Positions 7,367 to 13,922 of a stretch of DNA of 18,474 nt are shown piece after piece. This stretch comes from Acidimicrobiia bacterium (lineage in GTDB: Bacteria; Actinomycetota; Acidimicrobiia; Spongiisociales; UBA5794), in the NCBI GenBank assembly GCA_030618675.1, contig JAUXCV010000009.1, forward strand, positions 1 through 18,474, given 5' to 3'. Position numbers and translations under genes: made by a program. The first letter of the stretch is position 1; each line of letters starts with the position of its first letter. The notes beneath the pieces are model-generated. The model was not told where the DNA came from. It did no database searches and worked only from the letters and a program-made list of their open reading frames with translations.

Positions 7367-8062
7367 GTGCCACGGAAGAAGAAACCCGCAGGTTTGCTCC
7401 GAGTCGTTCTCGTCGATGACCACGAGGTCGTTCGCCGTGGCCTCCGGTCGCTCATCGATTCGTACGATGATCTCACGGTGGTCGGCGAAGCCGGCACGGC
7501 CAAGGAAGGGGTCCGGCGTGTTGGATACGACGCTCCCGACGTGGTCGTCATGGACGTTCGGCTGCCGGACGGTTCGGGTGTCGAAGCGTGCCGCGAGATC
7601 GTCGACCGGTGGCCGGACGTCGGAGTGCTCATCCTCACTTCGTTCGCCGACGAAGAAGCACTGATGTCCGCGATCATGGCCGGCGCCGCCGGCTACATCT
7701 TGAAGAGGATCGACGCTGAGGCGCTCATCGACGCCATCCGGAGAGTCGGTGCCGGCGAAACGCTGCTTGATCCGGCGATGGCCGAGCCTCTCTTCGATCG
7801 GCTACGCGGGCACTCCGTCGATGACCCGCTCATACGCAGGCTGTCCCCGCAGGAGCGGCGGATTCTGGATCTCATCGCCGACGGGAAGACGAATCGCCAG
7901 ATCGCCGAGGAGATGTTCCTCGCGGAGAAGACGGTGAAGAACTATGTGTCGAATCTCCTCGCAAAGATGGAGATGTCGCGACGCAGTGAGGCAGCGGCGT
8001 ACGCCGCTCGGGTTGCAACCCGACACGAGCATCAGTACCCGCCGGAAGAGTGGACCCAGTGA
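7367..8062 (+). CDS. DosR/DevR-like NarL-family response regulator
   Basis: A receiver domain (about 11-130) is followed by a LuxR-type DNA-binding domain (about 160-225). The receiver has the acidic pair in LVDDHEVVRRGL, phospho-acceptor Asp63 in VVVMDVRLPDG, Thr in LILTS and Lys in GYILK. The output domain contains LSPQERRILDLIADG and MFLAEKTVKNYVSNLLAKM. These segments are nearly word for word those of M. tuberculosis DosR, closer than to most NarL regulators. Length (231 aa) is usual, with a short Lys-rich N-terminal extension and an 18-residue C-terminal tail. The kinase encoded divergently 74 bp away is the obvious phosphodonor. The CBS-BON gene follows after 27 bp and is probably co-transcribed. 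Expected role: switching on a hypoxia or stress regulon; targets in this genome are not known. Confidence 0.92.
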   Translation: MPRKKKPAGLLRVVLVDDHEVVRRGLRSLIDSYDDLTVVGEAGTAKEGVRRVGYDAPDVVVMDVRLPDGSGVEACREIVDRWPDVGVLILTSFADEEALMSAIMAGAAGYILKRIDAEALIDAIRRVGAGETLLDPAMAEPLFDRLRGHSVDDPLIRRLSPQERRILDLIADGKTNRQIAEEMFLAEKTVKNYVSNLLAKMEMSRRSEAAAYAARVATRHEHQYPPEEWTQ

Positions 8063-8089
8063 TTCCGGTCGTCGAGTAGGGAGCATGGC

Positions 8090-8746
8090 ATGAGAGTCGT
8101 CGACGTCATGACGACAGAGGTCGAGGTGGCGCATTTGGATTGGTCGTTGAAACGGGCAGCCCGCGCGATGATCGACAGCGGTGTTTCCGGTCTCCCCGTC
8201 GTTTCAGACGATGGAACCGTGGTCGGGATCATCACCGAAGCCGACTTCATTGAAGCCGAAGCCGATCGAGTGATGGGGAGACGACGTCTCTTCGACACGG
8301 TGTTCGGCGACAAGAGAACCAGGGTGCCGTCGACTGTGGGCGCCGTGATGACGAAGTCTCCGTTCGTGGTCGATCGCAACACGATGGTCTCGGAAGCGGC
8401 TCGTCTCATGACCAAGCGAAACGTGAAACGACTCCCGGTTGTCGACCCGGACGGGCGCCTTGAGGGGATCGTGAGCAGGGGAGACATCCTGATCGCCTTT
8501 GCCCGGGACGACGATGTCATCGCAGATGCGGTTGAGCGCGGCGTGATCCGAAGGATCCTCATGCTCGATTCTCCCGACGTGTCCGTCAGGGTCGCCGATG
8601 GTGTCGTGACCTTGACCGGGGAGGTTCCCACCCGGACCGACGCCAGGCTGCTCGAGGAACTCGTCGGTCACATCGAGGGCGTTGTTCGTTGCGATAGCGA
8701 TCTGAGCTGGTCGTTCGACGACGTCGCCGCCGGGCCGATGACGTAA
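8090..8746 (+). CDS. CBS-CBS-BON domain protein
   Basis: Two CBS motifs form a Bateman module: residues 5-58 (VMTTEV through GVSGLPVV and GIITEADF) and 84-138 (AVMTKSPF through VKRLPVV and GIVSRGDIL). They are followed by a BON domain (about 141-205; VRVADGVVTLTGEVP, then LVGHIEGVV). CBS pairs usually bind adenine nucleotides and act as energy sensors; BON domains are linked to membrane or ligand binding. No catalytic domain is attached, so it may regulate another protein. It is preceded by GGGAG (8079-8083) 6 nt before ATG; another ATG at 8085 is out of frame. It follows the DosR-like regulator by 27 bp. M. tuberculosis Hrp1 (Rv2626c) is a DosR-induced CBS protein, but it lacks BON, so this is an analogy and not an orthologue claim. 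Confidence 0.9.
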   Translation: MRVVDVMTTEVEVAHLDWSLKRAARAMIDSGVSGLPVVSDDGTVVGIITEADFIEAEADRVMGRRRLFDTVFGDKRTRVPSTVGAVMTKSPFVVDRNTMVSEAARLMTKRNVKRLPVVDPDGRLEGIVSRGDILIAFARDDDVIADAVERGVIRRILMLDSPDVSVRVADGVVTLTGEVPTRTDARLLEELVGHIEGVVRCDSDLSWSFDDVAAGPMT

Positions 8747-8763
8747 GCCGTTGTCCGTCGGAT

Positions 8764-8801
8764 GCCGGCGGGAACAACCCGGGTGCCCGCGGCGTTTCCT
8801 T
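8764..8801 (+). terminator. Terminator-like hairpin after the CBS-BON gene
   Basis: The stem is formed by GCC and GCGGG (8764-8772, with G8767 bulged) against CCCGC and GGC (8786-8793), with a 13-nt loop. T-rich GTTTCCTTGT follows. It starts 18 nt after the stop codon and would separate the regulator-CBS unit from whiB. Confidence 0.45.
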
Positions 8802-8829
8802 GTGACCGATCGCGAGGCGGAGCGACGAC

Positions 8830-9114
8830 ATGGTGCCCGTAGCCAACGAGATGTACTTCGATGCCCAGGAACCCTGGTACGAGGAAGCTGCGTGTGCTTC
8901 GTACTCGGCCGAAGTGTTCTTCCCTCCAGGTGATGCTCCATCGGAAGCGAACGCAGCGATAGCCATCTGCGAAGCGTGTCCGGTCCGAGAGGAGTGCCTT
9001 TCATATGCGCTCGAGACGGCACAGGCCGAAGGCATCTGGGGAGGGATGGATGCCGGTGAGCGTCGCCGGCTGCGACGCCGCCGCCGAGACCGGGCGCGGC
9101 GCAGAGCCTCGTAG
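8830..9114 (+). CDS. WhiB-family [4Fe-4S] transcription factor
   Basis: WhiB-like proteins are actinobacterial redox/NO-responsive regulators that usually bind the housekeeping sigma factor. The four cluster cysteines are present: Cys22, Cys47-x2-Cys50-x5-Cys56. The GIWGG turn follows (68-72), then the basic C-terminal tail (GERRRLRRRRR), which binds DNA. Length (94 aa) is normal. GGAG (8819-8822) lies 7 nt before the ATG; Met8 is a possible alternative start. It stands after the terminator-like hairpin and 46 bp before the polyphosphate kinase gene, which seems to have its own promoter. Which subfamily (WhiB1-7) it belongs to cannot be decided by eye. Its place beside a DosRS-like pair fits a role in redox or stress control. 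Confidence 0.93.
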   Translation: MVPVANEMYFDAQEPWYEEAACASYSAEVFFPPGDAPSEANAAIAICEACPVREECLSYALETAQAEGIWGGMDAGERRRLRRRRRDRARRRAS

Positions 9115-9147
9115 CGGTCACCCGGGGGATCGGATGGGACCGGCGAC

Positions 9148-9153
9148 TACGAT
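9148..9153 (+). promoter_or_regulatory. -10 hexamer for PPK2 (leaderless)
   Basis: TACGAT ends 7 nt before the ATG at 9161. It identifies that ATG as the start, although the reading frame stays open upstream to 9005 inside whiB. Confidence 0.5.
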
Positions 9154-9160
9154 TCCCGGC

Positions 9161-9931
9161 ATGAAGACCAAGAAGTACGAGAAACGACTGGCCGAACTCG
9201 AGGTCGAACTCGCGAAGTTGCAGGCCTGGATCAAGGCACAGGGTCTCCGGGTCATCGTTATCTTCGAAGGCAGAGACGCCGCGGGCAAAGGTGGGACGAT
9301 CAAGACGATCACCCGGCGCCTGAATCCCAGAATCGTGAGAACGGTCGCGCTTCCCGTCCCCACCGATCGAGAGAAGTCGCAGTGGTATCTGCAGCGATAT
9401 GTCGCGCATCTCCCTGCTGCCGGGGAGATGGTCCTCTTCGATCGGTCCTGGTACAACCGGCTGAACGTGGAGCGGGTCATGGGGTTCTCCACGGATGACC
9501 AGTACGAGCAGTTTCTCAAGCTCTGCCCGGCGTTCGAGCAGGAGATCACCGACGAAGGGATCCTCCTCATCAAGTACTGGCTCCACACGAGTGACGATGA
9601 GCAGGAGCGTCGATTCCAGGCTCGGAACACCGATCCGAAGAAGCGGTGGAAGCTCAGCCCGATGGATCTGACGGCGCGGTCCCGCTGGGTCGACTACTCG
9701 CGTGCCCGTGATGTGACATTCGAGCACACGAGCACGGTGTGGGCACCCTGGCACCTGGCAGATCTTGAGGACAAGAAGGCCGGCCGCCTCAACGTCATCA
9801 GCCATCTTCTCGATCAGATCCCTTACGAGGATCTGACGCCCGGCCCGCTGGACCTCCCCGATCGGCAGGCGGTCGGTGACTATAAGGAGCCCGACTGGGC
9901 CTCGCTGGAGATCCCGAAGGTCTTCGAGTAG
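9161..9931 (+). CDS. ppk2: Polyphosphate kinase 2 family protein
   Basis: PPK2 enzymes transfer phosphate between inorganic polyphosphate and nucleotides, mostly making ADP or ATP (or GTP) from polyphosphate. The 256-residue protein has the single-domain layout: an N-terminal helix, the Walker A loop GRDAAGKGG (37-45), the PTDREKSQWYLQRYV segment, a Walker B strand ending in Asp94 (VLFDRSWYNR), then RFQARNTDPKKRWKLSPMD in the lid region. The ATG at 9161 is chosen because homologues begin about here and TACGAT stands 7 nt upstream. The open frame back to 9005 would overlap whiB with low-complexity Arg-rich sequence. The direction of the reaction and nucleotide preference cannot be read reliably. 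Polyphosphate use fits the stress and energy theme of the neighbouring CBS and DosR-like genes. Confidence 0.92.
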   Translation: MKTKKYEKRLAELEVELAKLQAWIKAQGLRVIVIFEGRDAAGKGGTIKTITRRLNPRIVRTVALPVPTDREKSQWYLQRYVAHLPAAGEMVLFDRSWYNRLNVERVMGFSTDDQYEQFLKLCPAFEQEITDEGILLIKYWLHTSDDEQERRFQARNTDPKKRWKLSPMDLTARSRWVDYSRARDVTFEHTSTVWAPWHLADLEDKKAGRLNVISHLLDQIPYEDLTPGPLDLPDRQAVGDYKEPDWASLEIPKVFE

Positions 9932-9975
9932 GGAGTCAGGCGCAGGCGACCGGCGGGCGACTCTTCGGAGAGTCG

Positions 9976-10003
9976 TTGCACAAACAGCGGTCTGCCATAC
10001 ACT
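9976..10003 (+). promoter_or_regulatory. Sigma70-type promoter candidate for the VanW gene
   Basis: TTGCAC (9976-9981) and TACACT (9998-10003) are separated by 16 nt in the gap before the VanW-family gene. A second TANNNT word, TACGTT (10011-10016), lies closer to the start. A G-run (10025-10029) 5 nt before the GTG serves as ribosome binding site. Confidence 0.4.
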
Positions 10004-10034
10004 TGCGCCATACGTTGACCAAACGGGGGCCGCC

Positions 10035-11690
10035 GTGCGCCGCATTCTGATCTCGATAGCGATCGCTGTGCCGATCGTGATCGTGCTGATCGTTGCCGGT
10101 GTCTACGCGTACGAAGAAGCTCTGCATCCCGACCGCATCGGACGCAATATCGCTGCTGCCGATGTCGATCTCTCCGGGCTTTCGACCGAGGAAGCCGTTG
10201 CCGCCATCGCCGAATACGAGGCGCGATTGATCGCAGCCCCGGCGCCATTCCTCGTCGACGGTGAAGGTGTTGTGCTCGATCCTGCAGACGCGGGCCTCGC
10301 AGTTGACGAACAGGCCGTGGTTGATGACGCATTGAGGCAACGACGTCGCGGCGGGTTCTTCTATGACGTCCGTGGTTGGTTCGAGTCATGGTGGTCACCC
10401 GTGGTAGTCGCGATCCCGACCACCGTTGACGAGAAGATGATCGAAATCGTGCTCGTCGATTGGGACCGATCTGTAGTCGACCAACCCGCGTACGAAGGAG
10501 CCGTGCTGGTAGAGAACACGGTTGCCGTACCGGAGTATCCACGTCCGGGTGCCCTGCTCGACCGTCCGCCGGCGTTCGCCACCATTTCTGCGTCGCTTGC
10601 CACGTTCGATCGGCTTCCGATGGTCCTTCCGCTGACAGATCTCGCCCCGATCATCACGAACGCAGACGTCGACGATGCCGTCGCACGTGCCAACGACCTC
10701 ATCGGGGATCCGGTACTTCTCTGGCGGGAGGGCTTCGCGGGGCGGCTGGCGTTCACGAGAGACGGCCTCGCATCCGCTTTGCGAAGTGAGCTCGTTGTGA
10801 ACTCGCCGCCGGCCTTCATCGTGGAGTTGGATGAGGAAGAGCTTCGCGATATCGCGAGACGGCAGGCGGAGCGGTTCGCCAGCGAACCCGTCGACGCCTC
10901 ATTCACTTTCAACAAGGACACGCAGACCATCGCGATCATCCCGTCCATTGATGGCGTCATCGTCGACGTCGACGCCATTCCCGGCGTGGTCGTCGATGCG
11001 GCACTCGATACCGGATCGGCGCAGATGCCGACGATGGTCGGTACCACTCCGGAGCTCACGACGGAGATGGCCGAGGCGATGGGGCCGTTCGGTGAGGTCT
11101 CCACTTTCACTACCTACCACCCCTGCTGCAGGAGCCGGGTTACGAACATCCAACTCCTTGCCGACGCGATCGATGGATCGATCGTCATGCCCGGAGACAC
11201 CTTCTCGGTCAACGACACCGCAGGGAAGCGGACGCTCGAAAAGGGGTACAAGCGTGCCGGAGCGATCATCAACGGCGAGTTGTCGTGCTGCGACAGCCCC
11301 ATCAACATCGGCGGGGGTACAAGCCAGTTCGCTACGACGTTCTACAACGCCATCTTCTTCGGATGCTACGAGGACGTCGAGCACAGGCCGCACAGTATGT
11401 ATTTCAGCCGCTATCCGTACATCAGAGAGGCAACGCTCGGGTTCCCTTCGCCGGACGTGAAGTTCCGTAACGACTCCGACGCCCCGGTGTTCATCGATAC
11501 GTCGCATACCGGGGGGTCCATCACCGTGACCTTCTACGGGAACAACGGCGGCCGCACGTGCACGTCGGAACGCTCAGGCAACACCGTGACGCGTGTGATG
11601 ACCCATCCCGATGACACGGTTACGACCGAGTCGTGGAGTTGGACCTACAAGCCGATAAAGAAGGCAGAACCAGCGACCACCACGACGTAG
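10035..11690 (+). CDS. VanW-family envelope protein with interrupted Pro/Thr-rich tail
   Basis: The protein has an N-terminal membrane segment (about 4-26), repeated peptidoglycan-binding-like domains that precede VanW in such proteins (about 30-340), and a VanW domain (about 357-490). The VanW part shows RVTNIQLLADAIDG, MPGDTFSVND, GKRTLEKGY and IGGGTSQFATTFYNA (Gly426-428). VanW was named from vancomycin-resistance clusters, but its chemistry is not established; most homologues are surface proteins of unknown role. Two Cys pairs, C364-C365 and C418-C419, lie where many VanW proteins have none and may form disulfides outside the cell. I chose GTG 10035, just before the hydrophobic segment and after a G-rich ribosome site; the upstream in-frame extension overlaps the ppk2 end. 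The TAG at 11688-11690 cuts a TTTT/PTTT tail that continues in frame to 11771. Confidence 0.88.
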   Translation: MRRILISIAIAVPIVIVLIVAGVYAYEEALHPDRIGRNIAAADVDLSGLSTEEAVAAIAEYEARLIAAPAPFLVDGEGVVLDPADAGLAVDEQAVVDDALRQRRRGGFFYDVRGWFESWWSPVVVAIPTTVDEKMIEIVLVDWDRSVVDQPAYEGAVLVENTVAVPEYPRPGALLDRPPAFATISASLATFDRLPMVLPLTDLAPIITNADVDDAVARANDLIGDPVLLWREGFAGRLAFTRDGLASALRSELVVNSPPAFIVELDEEELRDIARRQAERFASEPVDASFTFNKDTQTIAIIPSIDGVIVDVDAIPGVVVDAALDTGSAQMPTMVGTTPELTTEMAEAMGPFGEVSTFTTYHPCCRSRVTNIQLLADAIDGSIVMPGDTFSVNDTAGKRTLEKGYKRAGAIINGELSCCDSPINIGGGTSQFATTFYNAIFFGCYEDVEHRPHSMYFSRYPYIREATLGFPSPDVKFRNDSDAPVFIDTSHTGGSITVTFYGNNGGRTCTSERSGNTVTRVMTHPDDTVTTESWSWTYKPIKKAEPATTTT

Positions 11691-11771
11691 GCTCCCGAGC
11701 CGACGACGACCGCAGCCCCGACGACGACGGAAGTGCCACCGACGACAGAGCCGCCTCCGGACGGGGGTTGA
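11691..11771 (+). pseudogene. In-frame continuation of the VanW tail after TAG
   Basis: Reading on in the same frame after the TAG gives 26 codons of Pro/Thr/Glu-rich sequence (APEPTTTAAPTTTEVPP, then TTEPPPDGG) up to a TGA at 11769-11771. Its composition is that of the last residues before the stop (EPATTTT). A single GAG-to-TAG change, or a base-calling error, would explain it. Confidence 0.55.
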
Positions 11772-11834
11772 CCTCCAGTTCCCTCGACAGAACGGCAGCG
11801 GGAAGTAGAGCGCTAGTGACCAGGGGCCGGAGAT

Positions 11835-11855
11835 CTGACGGTCACCAACTGTCAG
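11835..11855 (+). terminator. Hairpin downstream of the VanW gene
   Basis: CTGACGGT (11835-11842) pairs with ACTGTCAG (11848-11855), eight pairs including one G-U, around a 5-nt loop. It is followed by GAAAG-CT-CTTTC (11859-11870), a second small palindrome. A terminator for the VanW gene is plausible; there is no clean T-run. The remainder of 11772-12077 holds repeat copy A and no gene I can support. Confidence 0.4.
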
Positions 11856-11871
11856 CCCGAAAGCTCTTTCT

Positions 11872-11963
11872 CCCGGGCCTCATCAGCGCGATTCAGGCTC
11901 GCAGAGCCCCCTCCGACCCTCGCTGCGCTCGGGCCACCTCCCCCGCCTTCGGCGGGAGAGGAT
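11872..11963 (+). repeat. Dispersed intergenic repeat, copy A
   Basis: This 92-bp segment aligns without gaps to 17479-17570, with about 84 identical positions. It contains a fully conserved block starting AGCCCCCTCCGACCCTCGCT and a hairpin CCGCC-TTC-GGCGG flanked by CCTCC/GAGAGG (about 11936-11962). Weaker similarity continues some 10-15 bp to the left. Both copies lie downstream of genes in the same orientation, like REP/BIME-type elements. Confidence 0.85.
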
Positions 11964-12077
11964 GAGAACCGCCATCCGCTGCGAATCCTTCTGTCGCTTA
12001 CCGGTTCAGAGAGTGGCCGCTTGGTCGGGCCGGACCTTCGGCGAGCGTCTTCGTCGCTGTCTGAATCGTTCGACCAA

Positions 12078-12395
12078 CTACGACCTGATGCGTGATGTGT
12101 CGTCGCCTTCGTTTCTGAACACATCGAGTAGGAGGCCTATCTCGACGGCTTGTTCACAGGGATGGCGGAGTGTGGCGGTAGTGCTCAGCTTGTAGTGGTT
12201 GCGGCGACCGACCTTCTCGTGCGTGAGGTATCCGGCATCTTCAAGTTCAACGATGATCCGTTGTGTCGAGCGCTCGGTGATGTCGGCCATGTCGGCGAGA
12301 TCCCTCACACGACTATCGGGGTTCTGTGAGATCAGGATCAACACTCTCGCGTGGCTGGTGAGGAAGGTCCACGATCGTCGGTCATTAGTGGTCAT
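12078..12395 (-). CDS. Small winged-helix transcriptional regulator (MarR/ArsR-like)
   Basis: A 105-residue single-domain regulator. The opening SWTFLTSHARVLILISQNP, the recognition region RVRDLADMADITERSTQRII, and the wing GYLTHEKVGRRNHYKLS form a clear winged helix (about 8-75). The end (LRHPCEQAVEIGLLLDVF) matches a small actinobacterial family with this same layout. No metal-binding cysteine set or sensor domain is evident, so the signal is unknown. The start is set at the ATG at 12395, next to the WTFLT beginning seen in the family; an upstream ATG at 12473 would add 26 unlikely residues. It is divergent from the USP-ATPase operon, with 232 bp between the starts, so it is a good candidate for that operon's regulator. 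Confidence 0.85.
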   Translation of the reverse strand: MTTNDRRSWTFLTSHARVLILISQNPDSRVRDLADMADITERSTQRIIVELEDAGYLTHEKVGRRNHYKLSTTATLRHPCEQAVEIGLLLDVFRNEGDDTSRIRS

Positions 12396-12461
12396 TGCCG
12401 TCTCATTCTCATCGATTCGATGTGCAACGTGGACGTCATGGCGATTCGTAGGCTCAACACC

Positions 12462-12490
12462 TAGACATGACATTCATTTCATGATATATA
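12462..12490 (+). promoter_or_regulatory. Sigma70-type promoter of the USP-ATPase operon
   Basis: TAGACA (12462-12467) and TATATA (12485-12490) are 17 nt apart, in the most AT-rich stretch of the window (12477-12493). Transcription would start near 12497, just before the palindrome GGGGA-GTA-TCCCC (12501-12513). That gives a leader of about 130 nt before the first ORF. Confidence 0.6.
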
Positions 12491-12500
12491 TAGCACTGAA

Positions 12501-12513
12501 GGGGAGTATCCCC
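12501..12513. promoter_or_regulatory. Palindrome at the predicted transcription start, possible operator
   Basis: GGGGA-GTA-TCCCC has perfect 5-bp arms around 3 bp and lies just downstream of the -10 element, where a bound repressor would block initiation. The divergent winged-helix regulator is the natural candidate to bind it; this is inference. Confidence 0.4.
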
Positions 12514-12543
12514 AAACCAGCACAGTCGTCAATACGGCCCTCC

Positions 12544-12608
12544 AGGCCCGGCGTGCTGGGCCTCTCCGGGGCGGGAGAGACCTTCACGACGAAGTGAAGT
12601 GTTCTCTC
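12544..12608 (+). ncRNA. Structured 5' leader with mutually exclusive hairpins
   Basis: Hairpin 1 pairs 12544-12551 with 12556-12563 (AGGCCCGG/CTGGGCCT, one G-U). Hairpin 2 pairs CTCTCC (12562-12567) with GGAGAG (12574-12579). Hairpin 3 pairs CTTCAC (12582-12587) with GTGAAG (12594-12599). GAGAGA (12575-12580) can instead pair with TCTCTC (12603-12608), enclosing hairpin 3, which excludes hairpin 2. The switch ends 9 nt before the GGAG ribosome site of the 97-codon ORF. The layout fits an attenuator or riboswitch; I do not recognise a known class. Confidence 0.45.
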
Positions 12609-12627
12609 AACGGATTCGGAGATCGCA

Positions 12628-12921
12628 ATGGCTGCCCGTACCGACCGCCCCACGGCGGGACCTCTCGTCTGTTTCGTCGACCCCCTATCCGATCGCGACG
12701 CCTCAGCAATGCTGCGCGTGGAGCCATCATGCGAGGACCTCGACCAAATCGACCGCTCACCGCGAGAAGACCGCGACGCCGTCTATTCGGGACGGATACC
12801 GCGATTCGCGTACGTCACACAGCACCGAGAAGGACCACCAGGACGAACTTCACCTCACGAGCTTCCGCCGCCAATGAAGACACCGGTCATGGGCCGGTCG
12901 AATGAGAAAGGGGTGAAGTGA
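12628..12921 (+). CDS. 97-residue protein of unknown function, first ORF of the USP-ATPase operon
   Basis: I do not recognise this protein. It is soluble-looking and rich in Arg, Asp and Pro, with GPLVCFVDPLSDRDASAML near the N-terminus and RIPRFAYV in the middle. It has no transmembrane segment and two Cys (Cys15 and Cys35). Three observations support it as a gene. GGAG (12618-12621) lies 6 nt before the ATG. Its TGA (12919-12921) overlaps the ATG of the USP as TGATG, the mark of translational coupling. Codons in the first two thirds mostly end in G or C, like its neighbours. The last third is less gene-like and contains the ribosome binding site of the next gene. Two other frames are also open here, so it could be a leader peptide or an artefact. 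Confidence 0.5.
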   Translation: MAARTDRPTAGPLVCFVDPLSDRDASAMLRVEPSCEDLDQIDRSPREDRDAVYSGRIPRFAYVTQHREGPPGRTSPHELPPPMKTPVMGRSNEKGVK

Positions 12922-13895
12922 TGGACAGGTTCAAGAGCATTCTGGTCGCGACGTCTCCGGGGCGTCTGGACCCAATGACCCTCCGTGCCGCTCTCGATCT
13001 CGCGGATGCCAACGACGCACGCGTCACAGTGTTGGACGTCGTGGCGCCGCTGCCTGTGTGGAGAAGGACGATGAACGTCGAAGGCCGTGTCATCGACATC
13101 GAAGCAGAGCTACTGCACGACAGGGAGGAGCGACTTCGACATCTGATCGAGGACACACGGGGCGGACCCGACGTCGAGGTCGTCGAAGCAGTCGGCGAGC
13201 CGTTCATCGAAGTGATCCGACGGGTCCTGGTCGAAGGACACGACCTGGTCATGGTCGGAGAACCGGTCGCGGAGAGGCCGGACGAGCCGCACTTGACCAG
13301 TGGCGTGATGCACCTGCTACGCAAGTGCCCGGTCCCCGTGTGGGTGATGCGCTCCGGTCGAACAGGCACCGGCCGGATCTTGGCTCTGGTCGATCCGGAT
13401 CCAGACGATCCGATTCGGGACGGATTGAACGACCTGGTCATGGAACTGGCAACGTCCCTCGGCCATCGTCAAGGTTGGGAGCTTCACCTGGGACATGCAT
13501 GGACTCTTGCCGGTGAAGCAACCCTGCGTTCGTCTCCATATGTCGGACTGCCGAGAGAGATGGTCGATGTCATGGTGCGGGACACCGAAGCCATCCGACT
13601 TGGACAACTCGACGTGCTGGCGGTCCGCCACGTGACCGAGCCGGAACGTGCGATCCACATGGTTGCCGGCGCCCCCGGAGTTGTGTTGCCCCGCTTGGCG
13701 GACCGTCTCGATGTTGATCTCGTCGTCATGGGCACCGTGGGTCGAACGGGGCTGAGGGGTCTCGTCATGGGCAACACCGCCGAGACAATCCTCCGATCGG
13801 TTCGCTGTTCCGTGCTGGCGGTGAAGCCCGAGGGCTTCGTCACTCCGGTCAAACCAGCGCGGCGGTCGTACCGAACCAACAAGGAGTTGTCATAG
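12921..13895 (+). CDS. Tandem universal stress protein (two Usp domains)
   Basis: Two Usp alpha/beta domains in one chain, about residues 4-145 and 150-310. The second has the nucleotide-binding loop G271-x2-G274-x9-G284-Asn-Thr (GTVGRTGLRGLVMGNT), so it probably binds ATP. The first has lost that loop (VGEPVAERP in its place) and may be structural, as often in UspE-type tandem proteins. AAAGGGG (12907-12913) is a strong ribosome site 7 nt before ATG 12921; a GTG at 12918 is the adjacent alternative. The start overlaps the stop of the preceding small ORF. The P-type ATPase follows after 27 bp. In M. tuberculosis, USPs including Rv1996 beside ctpF are under DosR control, which gives a precedent for this grouping. 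Confidence 0.9.
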   Translation: MDRFKSILVATSPGRLDPMTLRAALDLADANDARVTVLDVVAPLPVWRRTMNVEGRVIDIEAELLHDREERLRHLIEDTRGGPDVEVVEAVGEPFIEVIRRVLVEGHDLVMVGEPVAERPDEPHLTSGVMHLLRKCPVPVWVMRSGRTGTGRILALVDPDPDDPIRDGLNDLVMELATSLGHRQGWELHLGHAWTLAGEATLRSSPYVGLPREMVDVMVRDTEAIRLGQLDVLAVRHVTEPERAIHMVAGAPGVVLPRLADRLDVDLVVMGTVGRTGLRGLVMGNTAETILRSVRCSVLAVKPEGFVTPVKPARRSYRTNKELS

Positions 13896-13922
13896 GTACT
13901 CGCAGCTACGAAGAGGCTTCTC

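Noticed and set aside
9005..9160. Longer open frame upstream of PPK2
   Set aside because: It overlaps whiB in another frame, is unlike PPK2 N-termini, and a -10 hexamer lies just before the ATG at 9161.
8204..10045. 613-codon open frame on the minus strand across CBS-BON, whiB and ppk2
   Set aside because: It is antisense to three clear genes, is low-complexity Arg/Pro-rich and matches no family; it is a GC-rich shadow frame.
12571..12608. GCGGGAGAGACC followed by UCUCUC resembles the start and end of a glycine riboswitch
   Set aside because: The conserved central segment (CCGAAGG-GCAA type) and the second stem are missing, and the downstream genes have no link to glycine.
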